Part shown: positions 11,701-26,478 of the stretch, in pieces
Numbering within the stretch: the stretch's first letter is position 1
How the letters are laid out: every line of letters starts with the position of its first letter
Assembly (NCBI GenBank): GCA_963931865.1
Contig: OZ007509.1
Span: 17,784,508 to 17,848,507, forward strand
Reading direction: 5' to 3'
DNA: 64,000 nucleotides
From: Axinella damicornis
Lineage: Eukaryota > Porifera > Demospongiae > Axinellida > Axinellidae
Position numbers and translations under genes: made by a program
Notes under the pieces: generated by a model
What the model was told of the DNA's origin: nothing
What the model saw: the letters and a program-made list of their open reading frames with translations, nothing else
Databases searched by the model: none

Positions 11701-14700
11701 TCCTGCTCGTGCGTTGATCTCGTCCAACTGAGACGCGAACTATGAACAGTCTACCTCAACAAGGCCATAGTGGGGCGGTGAGTGGCTAAAGCATTTCATG
11801 AAGACGGGGAGAGCGCTTCAGTGAGACCAAGGGAGGTGATCCTCCTTGAACTCACAATCCCCTATAACTCGCCGGAATCCCTTTCAAATGCTAAGCCATG
11901 CAACTGCTCAGAGGATGGGAAGTTGACTACCCTGCACACGGTAACACTAACTAAACTCACTGTGACCAGTCATGACAGATCTGGCATCAGCAGAGAACGA
12001 GGAAGTCATCCTCGGTGGCAACAGAGACAGAGACCGCTCCTGGACCTACCTGCCAGACTGCTTCAACGCTGTGAAGTGCATGCACGAGTGTCATAACTTC
12101 TGGTGTGATCTGTGTCGTTAAGTTGTGTTATGCTCCCCGTCAGACTCACATTCTGATGACATGCACATGCAACTGCTCCATGCACATTCAGCACAATGTC
12201 ATGCAACTGTCCCATGCAAATTCAGCACCTGCATGTATACTCGCTCACGCTCGCCCCACAATGTCCTGCATTCCCCTAGTATGACTCTTGATTGGGGCGA
12301 GCCTGAGCGAGCCCCACATAGACGTGTAAAACGGAATCCGTGTCTGTATGTATGTATGTATCGTACGTACGTATACCGTAAATAAACGATTCTTTCGAAA
12401 GTCCCTTGCGTCATGATAATTTACACGTGCATGCTCAGCGCTCGATCGCTCATCAATGTTGCAACGTTGTTCTGAGACTCAGAGAGGCACGAATTGGTGA
12501 ACCGTGTACTCCTTGGATGGCTACAGAGACCACTCACGAATCTACCTCTTCAATGGATACCCGGCGCACAGCAACAAAAGCCCCGTTTACACCAGGCGTT
12601 TAAACCGGTTCAGGATCCGGATTAAACTAAACCGGATCCGTGTAAACGCTCTAATCCGGGTTGGAAACCGGTTTACGTAACCCACATCAGGATGTGGGTT
12701 GAACCCGGATTGAATCCGGATTAGTTTCGAAGGAGGTGCGTGTAAACAGCTGGAGCGGTTTCTAAGTGGATTATCTGCTGCACATTGAAGCTGTCAGTAT
12801 TCATGACAAGTAGTCCAGCCCCACAGCCACTGAAGCGCTAGTTGTGAGAGAAGATTCATGAGCTAAACTGGCTCAAAAGTTGCAGGTGTGGACACTTCTA
12901 ATCCAGATTCTAATCCAGTTTAAAGTAACCCGGATTAGTACGTGTAAACGGGGCTAAAGACTGCATGCGAAAGTGCGACTCAGTCTGCCGACTGATCTAG
13001 CTAGCTAGCGCTACAAGTTCACCGAACGCGACTCGCGGCTGCACTGTTGCTCACTGTGTTGAAGTCACTGACTCGTAGACCTAGCTACCTCTGGTCTTCA
13101 ATGGCTACAGTCATGAGTTACGTACATTCGAATAAGCATGTCGCCTACCGTGCGTAATCCGGCGCCGGACAGCTCTCTGTGCAGAGCTGCTTCTCCCCGA
13201 TTGCGTCCGCTTCAGCTGCTGCTCCCGAGCCCGATTGCGGCATCCGCTTCCACTGCTGCTCCCAGTTTGCCTCCGCTTCCAGCTGCTGCTCCCCGATTGC
13301 GCACGCTTCAGCTGCTGCTCGCCGCTTGCGTCCACTTCAGCTGCTTCTCCCGATCGCGTCCGCTTCGGCTGCTACTCCCCCGATTGCGTCCGCTTCAACT
13401 GCTGCTCCCCGATTGCGTCCGCTTCAACTGCTGCTCGCCCGATTGCGTCCGCTTCAACTGCTGCTCCCCGATTGCGTCCGCTTCAACTGCTGCTCGCCCG
13501 CTTCGACTGCTGCTCCCCGATTGCATACATCCGCCGCTTTCTGGATTCCACCCCATGCCCGGGTTCAATGTTCTCGAACATTCTTCGCGGAGTTCGAGGT
13601 TCAGTAAATAAATTAAAGTACGAAGGTCGCGCGTCACTATAGTCTAGTCCCGCCCCACGAACATCCCACTTCCGTCACTCACACACACACACACACACAG
13701 TTAAAATCTTAATATATTGATACAAGTAGCTGAGCTCGCTTCGCTCGCTCAGCTACTTTCCCTTCGTTCGCCTACGTGAGTAATCCGGCGCCGGACAGCT
13801 CTCTGTGCAGAACTGCTGCTCCCCGATTGCGTCGCTTCAGCTGCTGCTCCCCGATTGCATCGATCCGCTTCAAACTGCTGTTCCCCGTTTCCGTCCGCTT
13901 CAGCTGCTGCCCACCGATTGCGTCCCTTCAGCTGCTGCTCGCCACTTGCGTTCGCTTCAGCTGCTCTTCCCCGATTTCAACAGCTCCCCGATTGCGTCCG
14001 CTTCGGCTGCTGCTCCCCGATTCCGTCCGCTTCAACTGCAGCTCCCCGATTGCGTCCGCTTGTAGCTTCCCTGTTCAGGAAGATTCCAGCCCCTGCCCAA
14101 TGTTCTCGAATGTTCATCGCAGAGTTCGAGGTTCAGTACATTGAAGTACGAAGGTCGCGTGTCACTAGTCTAGTCCCGCCCCACGAACATCCCACTTCCG
14201 TCATACACACACACACACACACACACGGACGCACATTAAAATCTTAATGTATTGATGTATCGTACGTCGTGCCGTAAATCACTTCCTGGTCGTATTTTGC
14301 GTGTTCTTGCGTCATGCGTTATTTCCAACCTGAGTTAACGTTCACTTACTTCCTGCACACTCGTGCGTTGATATCATGATGGCGCGCCGGTCTAAATGAG
14401 ACGCGAACTACGAACAGTCTACCTCAACAAGGCCTTGCAAGGATGGAGACTATAGCGGGGCGGTGAGTGGCTAACAGAGACCGCTCCTGGAACTGGACCT
14501 ACCTGCCAGACTGCTTCAAGTGCACGAAATCAATGATTAGTGCGGTCAACTTTCTCTGGTGTGATCTGTGTCTGTGTCCTTAACTACTCTCCGTCAGACT
14601 CACAATCTGATGACATGCACATGCAACTGCTCCATGCACATTCAGTACCTGCATGTACTCGCTCAGGCTCGCCCCACAATGTTCTGCATTCGTCTAGTTG

Positions 14701-17700
14701 GGGCGAGCGTGAGCGAGCCCCACATAGACGAGTTTGCTGCAAATTTTCTATATATATATATATATTTATTTATACGAGGGGCAACCGCACTCCTGGTAGC
14801 CGCGGTTGCAACGCCGGCTGCGACTCGCCGTAGCGCTTATCGCAGTTAGTTCCAATTAACGCACAAGCTATTGCCACGTGGCAACCACGAACGCTAGCAA
14901 TGGCGACCAAAGGGAAGACACGAAATATAACAGCACTTACAACCTTGCCAGCACGGTGAGTTTTGGTATATAAGCGTCAGTAAACAACAGCGATTACGGC
15001 TGTGTGGTCAGAATCTTCGTGGGCCCTTCGTATGACTGTACTGGCCACCAACGTCGAAGAGAACGATCGAGCAATGGCGGCCGACGGCACGACAAAAGCG
15101 CTTGTATCTCCACCACCAAGGTGAGTTTCAGCACAATTATTGTACGGTCGTGTCACTACATGATAGCGACCACGACGGTGTAGTCAGAATCTCTGTAGAC
15201 CTTTCCTGCGTGCTGTGAGGTTTGATTATTTAATTATTTAGATTAGTTAGATTAGTTAGATTACGCGGCACAATTTTTCCCCTACCAGGAGTGTAAAATA
15301 TATATATATATCGTACGTCGTGCCGTAAATCACTTCCTGCTCGTATTTTGCGTGTTCTTGCGTCATGCGTTATTTCCAAACTGAGTTCACTTCCTGCTCG
15401 ATATCGTCCAACTGAGACGCGAACTATGAACAGTCTACCTCAACAAGGCCTTGCAAGGATGGAGACTATAGTGGGGTGGTGAGTGGCTAAAGCATTTCAT
15501 GAAGACGGGGAGAGCGCTTCAGTGAGACCAAGGGAGGTGATCCTCCTTGAACTCACAATCCCCTATAACTCGCCGGAGTCCCTTTCAAATGCTAAGCCAT
15601 GCAACTGCTCAGAGGATGGGAAGTTGACTACCCTGCACACGGCAACACTAAACTCACTGTGACCAGTCATGACAGATCTGGCATCAGCAGAGAACGAGGA
15701 AGTCATCCTCGGTGGCAACAGAGACAGAGACCGCTCCTGGACCTACCTGCCAGACTGCTTCAACGCTGTGAAGTGCATGCACGAGTGAGACAGAGACCGC
15801 TCCTGGACCTACTTGCCAGACTGCTTCAACGCTGTGAAGTGCATGCACGAGTGTCATAACTTCTGGTGTGATCTGTGTCGTTAAGTTGTGTTATGCTCCC
15901 CGTCAGACTCACATTCTGATGACATGCACATGCAACTGCTCCATGCACATTCAGCACAATGTCATGCAACTGTCCCATGCAAATTCAGCACCTGCATGTA
16001 CTCGCTCACGCTCGCCCCACAATGTCCTGCATTCCCCTAGTAGCACATAATTGGGGCGAGCCTGAGCGAGCCCCACATAGGCGTGTAAAACGGAATCCGT
16101 GTCTGTATGTCTGTATGTATCGTACGTATACCGTAAATAAACGATTCTGCAAATAACCGAAAGTCCCTTGCGTCATGATAAGTCACACGTGCTCAGCGCA
16201 TTGCAACGTAGTTAGAGACAGAGAGGCACGAATTCGTGAACCGTGTACCAGTAGCGGATCCAGAGGGGGTTCCGAGGGTTCCATGGAACCCCCCTTTCAA
16301 GGAGAACCAAAAAATGCATTTGACTCAGACCGTACACTCAAGGCAGAAAAGCAAGCTGCATGTGAAATGTAAGAGCAACTTACCTACCTTGACCGTTCGC
16401 GGGCTGAAAGCCTGAAGGCAGACATAGTCTTGAGCTAGCTAGGTTTACGCTTGCTACACAATTTTAATTTTACATCAATTATTTTTGTTTCTGTATATAC
16501 GTATAATTAGAAAATAAAGCAATAACGCAGTGTTCAATCATGCAATCGACTGTCCACGTAGCTAGCTGTAATCCGTCGACGATGAAAAGAAGGAAGCTAA
16601 CAGCCCCACACATCGATACTTACTGGTTACTTAGTCAATCTTCTTTGCGTCTGCGAACGTGTCCAGAATGCGCAGAGATGCTACGAGAGCGCTTCCTGAT
16701 CGCTAAAAAGAACACGTAAAAAAATTTTTCCGCGCTTCGCGCGGACTGATCGCCGCTTCGCGGCTCTGCGCAACGCCTTCGGCGGTGCGCTGTGTACATG
16801 CCAACCTACCTGCTGAACCCCCCTTTCAAAATTTCTAGATCCGCCACTGTGTACTCCTTGGATGGCTACAACAGGGACGGAGACCACTCACGAATCTATA
16901 CCTCTTCAATGGATACAGCGATGCGCGCTACCTGGCGCACAGCAACAAAGACTGCATGCCGGCGAAAGTGCGACTTCTGACCGATCTAGCTATAGCCCTA
17001 CAAGTTCATCGATCGCGACTCGCGGCTGCACTGTTGCTCACTGTGTTGAAGTCACTGACTCGTAGACCTAGCTACCTCTGGTCTTCAATGGCTACAGTCA
17101 TGGGAGCTACTGCATAGCGGAAGAAGACAGCAAGAGTGCTTTCATCTGCTCGTGCCGCAGTGTAGCTAGCTATACATGATCACCATGTACTGTCCATACA
17201 GTTCTTGTGCTGCAATTCTACAGCCTGAGGTTGAGTTACATTCGAATAAGTGAAATGCATGTTGCATATGCATGCACTCGCTCAGGCTCGCCCCACAATG
17301 TTATACATTCTGCTGTACCAGTAATTTTATTCTGACATTATGCTCCACTGTCCTTCACAGTTATCTTCCGTTCTCTGACTTCAAATAAACTTAGTCAGCG
17401 GTTTGAGTCCATCCTCTCTTATATATAATAATTGTGGGAATATTCATAGTCATTCACAGATAACATTATACGTATGCGATGATTTAATGATCCCTGTCTT
17501 GGTACAACCACATTACCCTACCACATTAGAATATAGATCAAGTGAAAATTATGACGTTAAATACATAATGTTGGCTTTGTAGTGTGACCAGCCTTGGTCC
17601 CCGGCCCTTGTATTGAGCTAATGCTGCAGGTGATGCAAACACTTGGAAACAGGACAAAATAATGGGTGGGTGGGTGGGTGGGTGGGTGGGTGGGTGGGTG

Positions 17701-20700
17701 GGGGGGGGGGGGGGGGGGGGACTACGTAGTATGTGCAAACAATGTGGATGTATTGCACCATGCAAAAGCCTGCCTTACATTTAGAATTGGCTGCACAGAA
17801 TGTTCCAATAATATGATGTACGTAGTATTACTGATGAAAATTAGTAAAGATGAGGTACCAACCAGAATGAGAGTTTCCCTTGAGCCGTTCAGAAATGCTG
17901 CTCCATTCTCCTTCACAGTCATCAGCACTCCGTGCTCGGACCTCAAAGTCGTATGCTTTCAGTGGGTTGAGGCCATTCTCCCTTGTAAGGAGAACACTAG
18001 TAGCTGGAGAATCCACAGTCATCTTATGGTAGCCTTGCATCAACCAATTTCTGGTTGGTCTAAAGCGAATGTCATATGCTGTCACATCTTCAGCAGTTTT
18101 GACATTAATTGGTTTGTCCCAGGTCAGGGTCAGAGAAGGTCGGTTAGTGTCCAGGGTTGACCTCAGGTTCTGAACTTTCCCTGGAACCAGAGCTGCAAGA
18201 GAGAGAGAGAGTGGGAATAATCTTTCTATATTTCATTGGGAATATATACCGTAGACCGGGAAATTTTCATTGCTAAAATATTTTCGTAGTTGCCCGCAAC
18301 CACGAAAATTTAATGCACGAAAGTTATTTACAACGGATACTTTTTACGGTCAGCCACGTGTAAACTAGTAGTAGTACTGAATTCACCTGTGCATGCTGCG
18401 CTCACGGTCCTTAAAGTTCTGCGATGCCACAGATGGACTCACCGATCTCAAAAGATCTCTGTCGCTCTCTGTTCCTTCGCGAGGTATTGCCTCAGAGAAT
18501 CGGGAGGTGCTCGATTCGACAAACGGCGGGCCGAAGCGGAAGGGAAGAAGTGCGGGCCGTACAGGAGATACAGTACAGCCCAGAAGAACACTTTGTCGGT
18601 ACGTCAGTGACAATGGCATAGCAGCAGCTCGTTCGTACATCTCCATTCTTGACAAAATGATCGTTAAATATTTTTTCATTGATGAGCTAAAACTACGAAA
18701 ATTTAACGCCACGTAAAATTAACACACAAAATATTTTTAACACGAAAATTTCCCGATCTACGGTACTGGCAGTGGGAAGAGTGCAGTACGTGGGTGGGTG
18801 TGTGTGCACAAAAAATTACCGTGCTATGTTAAATACATGCTAAAGAAGGTAGCGGAAACCACATTAGAGTTGCATGCCATGAACTCTTGCTCATAATTAC
18901 ATTGAGTGCACATGTACCAATATATTCCGACACTGAGCTCCATTCTCCTTCATGGTTCTCATTCTGTGCTCTGACTTCAAAGTCATACTTAGTTAGTGGT
19001 TTGAGTCCATCCTGTGTTGTAATCAGAATGCTTGTTGTGGGTGCCTTGACGGTCATATTGCAATAGGAATCTTCCCTCATGCATCCAGACGGTCTGAAAC
19101 GAATGATGTATGTTCCTACATCGGTAGTAGTTTGGGTGTTGTTTGGCCTGTCCCAATTCAGGGTCAGAGAAGGCCCACTTGTGTCCGGGACAGATCTCAA
19201 GTTCTGAACCACCCCTGGAACCAGAGCTGTGTAGAAAGAAGAAAATCACAGACAGCTGAACCACCAACTAACAAGGGCGGTGGAACAGGGAGGAAGGCAA
19301 TCTGAGTACCTATTCAGATGCCAAAGCTACATAGCCCATGGCAAGAGAGCAGCATTAGCCTCAGCCAAATTTCAACTCAGTCTCTCTCTCTTTTTCTCAG
19401 TGGACATGCAAACGTATTTGTGATTGACGTGTTGAGGGTGTAATATTTTACATGTAATTGTAAAGCGATCAGTTAGCAGTGCTGTTCTACCATGTTTCAA
19501 TAGTACTAACATACAGGCAATGGATCACAAAATGCCAGCATGCCGCAGTGCTGGGGGCTATATACAGCCTCCTCTATCTAGCACCCTCCTGTGGGTTCAA
19601 TTATTCTGTGGTTTTGATTTCTCTCTCTCTCAATATCATGGCAAGCTGAGCCTACTGTCTCATACAGTAAATATCAGCCAACTCCGGTCCACAGATATGC
19701 ATTGCTCAATGGTAGCTATAATGACTTCAGACGCACATCTTCTTGTACAACATGTGCCTATGAACCAACATAAGATAATGTACAGACTGCAAACTTACGG
19801 ATATATTTTGAATATCTGGTCCATTTTCCTTTACGATCTAAACTCCGTGCCCGGATTTCAAAGTCGTACTTTGTCAATGGCTTGAGGCCAGATTCCCACG
19901 TGAGAAGAATGCTTGTTGCAGGAGGTTTTACATTCTTCTTATAATAGTTTCCTTCCCATCCAGATCGAGTAGGTTTGAAACGAATGTCATAAGACACCTC
20001 TCCATCAGTAACGCTAACCATGTTCTCTGGCATGTCCCAGTTCAGGGTCAGAGTAGGAAGGTTAGTATCCAGAGTTGACCTTAGGTTCTGAACATACCCT
20101 GGAGTCAGAGCTGCAGGGGCATACACAAGGCACAGAATTCATACATGTATATACAAGGATAAGCCTCACCCCATTTACTTGCCATTTATAGAGTTTACTA
20201 TGCAATGGCTTGTAACATTTAATTGCAATAAAATACATACCACAGAATTCTGATGCTTTCACCCATTCTCCTTCACCACAATCATTTCGGGGCCTGACTT
20301 CAAAGTTGTACTTCTTCGATGAAACAAGTCTAGATTCAATGCTGGCAGTGCAGGAGTCCTTCACCGTCATCTCATGATAACGCCCACTTCCATCTGGCTT
20401 GAAACGAATCTGATACTCACTCAGTTCTTCAGCTGTTTGAATATTGACTGGTGGGTTCCAGCTCAGAGTCACACCCTCATCAACGGTTACTGACAAGTTT
20501 CTGACTGGATCCGGATGTAGAGCTGGAGATATAAAGTGCCGTCATTATGATTCACGCGTTGTCTTACAGTCAGAAACAGCTATAAGTCACTACACTGGTA
20601 GCTATGTGAACCATTAATGAGGATAAATGCACAAACCAGCTAAAAGTAATCTCTGGATCAGCTTTGCCACACTCACAGAATTGACACATTGGAGTTTGAA

Positions 20701-23700
20701 CCTCGGCTCCTCTGCTATTAGAATTACAGAAATTTATTCAAGGGCTACATTTATTCAAGTTTGGCATTAAATATAATTACTTTGGTCAGTACGATCCGTG
20801 CCGTGTACCCCAGCTCCATTCACATCACCCCTAGTTATAGCTTCCAGTCAAAGTCTGTCAATAAGCCTTTCAAAAAGGTATGGCTATACAAAAGCGCGTC
20901 GAGAAACAACAAGTCACAATGGGCAAGATTCGGGAAGTGCTGTCTTTAGCTGGAGCAAAGCTTCGATTAGCCAGCACCAAAGTGACATGCACAAACTTCT
21001 CTCCAGAGGTGGAGGATGATGAGAATGAAACAGTCTTGGACGACTGTTAAAACTATTTAGAAAACTATTATATAGCTACATGTGCAATTCTCCACGTGTA
21101 TCTAGTATGACATTGTATTTCGCTCACGTGCTTACCGCATATAGCGGCTGCGGCATTTTTTCAGGGTGGTGTTTAGTTCTCTCAACACCTACAATTGTGC
21201 AACATTTATTTGAGGACGGCATCCATTTGAGGGTGGCAGCGATTCACCACGGCTGCTGAGTTATGAACATTTCTGATTTCCCGTTGGTTGCCATCACTAG
21301 TTGTTGGCAGCATGGATAATAGAACACGGGGAACTGGATTGGAAACGCGCGCGCCGCCCTATTCTTAATGTATGGAATGTCGGCACGACCTTTGATTGAA
21401 TGCGAGTTTGTTGTCCCTCTGGTGCCGCACAGGAACTGTCCTGGGGCTTACCTCTTGTACCGTTGGATCGGCCTTCAGCAGGTGTATGCCCAAAGCAGTA
21501 AGTTTTGCTCCTGAGTTGTAGATAAAAAGCATGTTTGGGCTGCCCTAAAAAAAACGGACATATCCCTGAAATTGTGATACCCGTGTACTGTTGCACTTAC
21601 CAGTCATTACTCAGGACTGTCAGGAGTGAAAGTTGCCGCTTTGGGCATACACCAGTTAAAGACCGATCGAACCATATGAAAGGTAAGCCTCAGAACGGTT
21701 TCCGTGTGGCACCAGAGGGCAAACTTGAGCGAAACCCACATTCAATCCCGTAAACGCGCGTTTCCAATCCAGTTCCGTGCTCTATTATCCATGTTGGCAG
21801 TTGTGATGTCATGTACAGTATGTGTCAAAGGGATAGTGAGCAATGGTGGCCAACGGGAAAACGGAAGCAATAAAAAATTCAAATTAGACCAGTTAGAGGA
21901 TAAATTTGGGACGGGTGGGGATGATTACAAGGCCTAAGCTAGCCACCTACAAGAACAAAGATATAGCTTAAGCACAAGCTGGTGGATGCAATCAGAGTCA
22001 CAGTTGAAGTGCCTACGTAACTGAGTCTTGTAATTGGTCCTTTCAATAAAAAATAATAACTATGAGCACAAATAGACACTTACCAATGTATTTACACAGT
22101 TCACTCCATTTTCCTTCACGAGAAACACTCTGTGCCCGGACTTCAAAGGTGTACTTTGTCAGTGCCTTGAGGCCAGATTCCCTCGTGAGAATAATACTTG
22201 TTGCAGGAGGAACTACAGTCTTCATGCAATACTTCCCTTTCCTTCCACACAGTTGGAAACGAATGTCATAAGACTTCACAGCAACCATGTTCTTTGGTTT
22301 GTCCCATTTCAGGGTCAGAGTAGGTGTGTCAGGGTCCAGAGTTGACCTCAGGTTCTGAACTTGGCCTGGAGCCAGCGCTGCAGGATACAGTTTGGAGTGT
22401 GATGTGATATAAAGCGGCCACTCCCTTCTGAACATATAACATACAAAATTGTTTGAAGCAGTTCAAACAGGAGCGAGGTGTGCATGTACACAATCATTGT
22501 ACATCCGGATGGATACGTCTTCTGAGACCCCGGCTACCTGGTAGCTATCATAGAGTCGGTAGACTCTATATGTAGGGATACAACGGACACGCAATAGAAG
22601 CTAATACAAAAAAATCTTCCCAAATCTCTCCAAATCTCAAAAACGGGCAGCAAATAAGCCTTTATGACAACTTACTATTCGTCTTCGAGTGTTTTCCTGG
22701 CCCAGAAGACTCCCAGTATCGTGAATAACCGTTGCAAAAGTACCGCGCCAAAAAGTCGCCAAACCGCCAAAATCGGTTTTCTTCTTCTTCTTTCTTCAGA
22801 CGGGCTAGTTCAAATTTGGCTGACTCCCTCACGACTGTGTTTGCACAAAACAGCAGCATTTTACACTGAGCAGTGCATGACCCCATCGCTTTTTGGCTAC
22901 TTCGAAGTCTCACGAGGCGCTTGAAACCGCCCACTTGATAAATATGGCTTCATGTGCGACGCCATTTTCTTTATATGTGCGCATGCGTAGAGCAACTTTG
23001 AACTTTGAACTTTGAACTCAAAATTGTGTACTGTGTGCGGAGTGAATGCTATCAAGTATGCTGCTATAAAAATGAGGTAAACAAACATTAAAAATGTATG
23101 GAGATGTAGGGATAACAGAACAGCAAAAAGTATGAAAACAAGCAGGGATGATGGCATAAAACAGTTCAGTATACAACACCCTACATACTTTTCTCATTAT
23201 ACATGTATTATGTGGAAAGATATGTAAAATGGTGTTGTATACTAAACTGTTTTATGCCATCATCCCTGCTTGTTTTCATACTTTTTGCTGTTCTGTTATC
23301 CCTACATCTCCATACATTTTTAATGTTTTTTACACTTGTATATATGTTCTATAACTAAAAGTGTGTGCAAAGCAAGCTAATATGCCCCTTCTTCATGATA
23401 CCATAGGTGCTCTAATTATGCGTCCTTTCTAAATCTGCGTCAAAATTCAATGTCTCAAACCGATAATTTCCAGTACTGCTTCAAAGTTGTAGTTCTTTGA
23501 CGACAAAAACCCTCTGGGGACTAATTTCCTGCCATTGTGTAACGCAATTATAATGGCAGCTAGCTCAATAGTACATAGTACTGCACATCACTGCCTGTAA
23601 ACGTTGATGTATCAAGGCACAGTTGCGAGCCCCAGGATATGGACGCCCCGTGTGGGAGAAAAGTCGACAGTCAGACAACCGGGAACAAACACAACTGTTA

Positions 23701-26446
23701 TGCAATAGCCTTGTCTACACTCGTTTCACTTTAGTACCTAGCGAGGTGTTTTCTAATCATGCGTCGAAGTGCTTTGCCATTTGGCTGATCAAATTTCCAT
23801 TGTTGCGTTACATTTCTAGTTTTTGAGCGACGCACACTGTCATTGTCAGAGTTGTTCCACGATCGCATTGTCTGCTTGCCGTTCAAGTCCATGGTGGGAA
23901 CAATTCAAATTTTGAATATTACATAATTTCCCATGTACACCACACCTACGGGCACTCCTCTAAGCAATAGAATTGCCGAAAAAGTCAAATACAAAACTTG
24001 AAGTGTTCCCATGGCACCATGGACTCAAACGGCAAGCGGACGGTGCGATCACGGAGCAACTTTGATGATGATGGTGCCGGTCCAGTCCCGGATTTACAGG
24101 TAGTTTTGCCTGTGTGTATACAAAATAACATACCACAGATTGCTGATGCTTTCACCCATGTTCCTTCACCACTATCATTTCGGGCCCTGACTTCAAAGTT
24201 GTAGTTCTTCGATGAAACAAGTCTAGATTCAATGCTTGCAGTGCAGGAGTCCTTCACCGTCATCTCATGATAACGCCCACTTCCATCTGGCTTGAAACGA
24301 ATCTGATACTCACTCAGTTCATCTGCTGTTTGAATATTGACTGGTGGGTTCCAGCTCAGAGTCACAATCTCATCAACGGTTACTGACAAGTTTCTGACTG
24401 GATCCGGATGTAGAGCTGTGTATGATGTGAAATGCCATACAGCTCAATAAATCCTTCAAGAAAAAAATCTTGCATAATCTAACATTCACAGAACCTTCAT
24501 TCTTAGGTACGTACTAGAGGCAAAACATTTTCTCCGAAAGATTAAAAATGATTTAGGGATGGCCTGTCACATTCGGAATTATTCCACCCCTCGAAAAAGC
24601 TAAGAAACAAGGAGAAATGCCTTTAAGGTAGCATTATACCTTTACCGTTAGGGTACTTTTAACGTCAGGGCCCCGACGGTTAAATGTATCCTAACGGTAA
24701 AGGTATAATGCTACCTTAGTGCTACTCACGTGACCCTCAACGAATCAGGCGCCTCAGAATCGATCACATGACAGAGCATTAAATCGCTTAATGCACACTT
24801 TAGTGTGCATTATCTACACTTTTCAAAGATCAAAGGCTGTCTCGGGTCAGTGAGTTGCACTAAGTAGTTTAGATACCAGTTTTGCAGTGCATTACGGGCT
24901 TTAGTGCACTCGGGCCATCTATAGTTAACGGTCTTAATGCACTCGCCTTCGGCTCGTGCATTATCTCGCCCTCGACCGTTAACTAGGTTGCCCTCGTGCA
25001 CTAAAACCCGTAATGCACTGCAAAGTGGTATCTAAATATTACTTAACCAGGCTCAGTCCCATCCCATTATAAAATGTAGGGAGGGGATGGGACTGAGCCT
25101 GGTTAAAGTCATTTCTCCTTGTTTCTTAGCTTTTTCGAGGGGTGGGATAATTTCGAATGTGACAGGCCATCCCTTTAATCTTTCGGAGAAAATTTTTTGC
25201 CTCTAGTTAGTGTACTTTTTCGAGCGCATGAAATGCATAACTTCTTAGTCAAGGAACATGCAACGTCACACCACCATAAGGGTACGGGGGTACTGGATGT
25301 ATTCCCTGATGTCAGATATTAAGGTGTTGTTATTTAATCGCCAGGTTAGCCTCGTTCCTAGGCCCCGACTACAAGGCGATCACCATGTCAGATGGTCTCT
25401 CTTGATGGACGTGGAGCTTCTGCTGGGCACTGAGCAGGCATTAATGCTTCATTTAATAATTTGATGTTGTTGTTGTGATCAATGTTTATTGTTGCCTTTG
25501 TGGATGAGGGGGTGGGGCATTCACCCTTCATCAGATCAGAGAACTCGATGGCAGCCGTGTAGGTCATGCGCTTGCAATGGCTCCAAGTAATCCAAAGCTC
25601 TATATATAGCCTCACAGTTCTGCACTGTAGTTACGTCATGAAAAGAAAGCCACGCCTCCATGATGTCATAGTCACGATACATCTTGACAAGAGCAGGTTG
25701 GTAGAAATTCCTTGTAGCTGTAGGAGCCACCAGATGACGGATTCACAGGGATTCTGTTAGTGTACCAAACGCAGCCATCACAAGCAAGAGAACACAAAAA
25801 TAATGCGCTTGCATTTTGGATTGCGCATGCGCAATTGGCGAACATGTGACCAAATGGCGTCGTGCTAGAATGCCATCGGATCGTAGCTAGCTAAAACTGT
25901 TGGTCTTGCAAGTTTGCAGACAAAGTGGTCATGGCGAGTACTACGGCGATAGCGGTGTTGTCCTGTGCGTAAATTATCTCAAGAAGTGGTTTAGTTGGTA
26001 AGCTATCCTTGGGCAAAGTTTTGTATGAGAAAGAAGAAGATGATGAAATTGGAGTTTTCTCCGCGACTTGTTCATCGACTCCCGCGTGCTCTAAGGTACG
26101 TTTGTGAGTGTTTTTGTGAACTGCTAGGCACAAACATTCTGTCTGCATGCTTAGTTTGGGGATTTGTAGTTTCTTTGGCCGTTATCGTGCTGGTGCACCA
26201 GTATGGTAAAATCAAAATTTCCATTGCCATCCCTAAATAGAGAACGCTACCGCGTTCTCTGATGTTATGATTTAAGAGCAAAGTTTGCAATGTCTACGTT
26301 TTCACTAACCTTCTCTACAATTGTACTACTATTGTGTTGAATAAACACGCAAACATCAACATATATTGGCACTAAATTTGTATGCTTTCTATTTTTAATT
26401 TCCGTACCATCTACTCTTATTCTGTGCATCATTTTTACTAGAGCTC

Positions 26447-26478
<32 letters not shown>

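Larger units (their letters stand above)
7093..17862 (-). other. Giant repeat-filled intron of gene C
   Basis: Bounded by the acceptor of exon 6781-7092 and the shifted donor of exon 17863-18192. It contains the dimeric array, retroelement-like blocks, minisatellite elements and TIR elements listed separately. No FN3 exon was found inside, on either strand. Confidence 0.6.

Noticed and set aside
11782..12096. Active retroelement gene
   Set aside because: Only a short LLELTIPY-like segment is recognisable. The block is duplicated and has no reverse transcriptase or endonuclease core in the window.
13111..14247. Several overlapping Ser/Ala/Cys-rich frames on both strands
   Set aside because: All arise from the 29-bp minisatellite. 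Frames are open in many phases simply because the unit lacks stops.
25995..26240. Plus-strand gene for a small membrane protein
   Set aside because: Only a hydrophobic stretch supports it. No homology, no clear exon borders, and in-frame stops upstream. Kept only as a low-confidence note.
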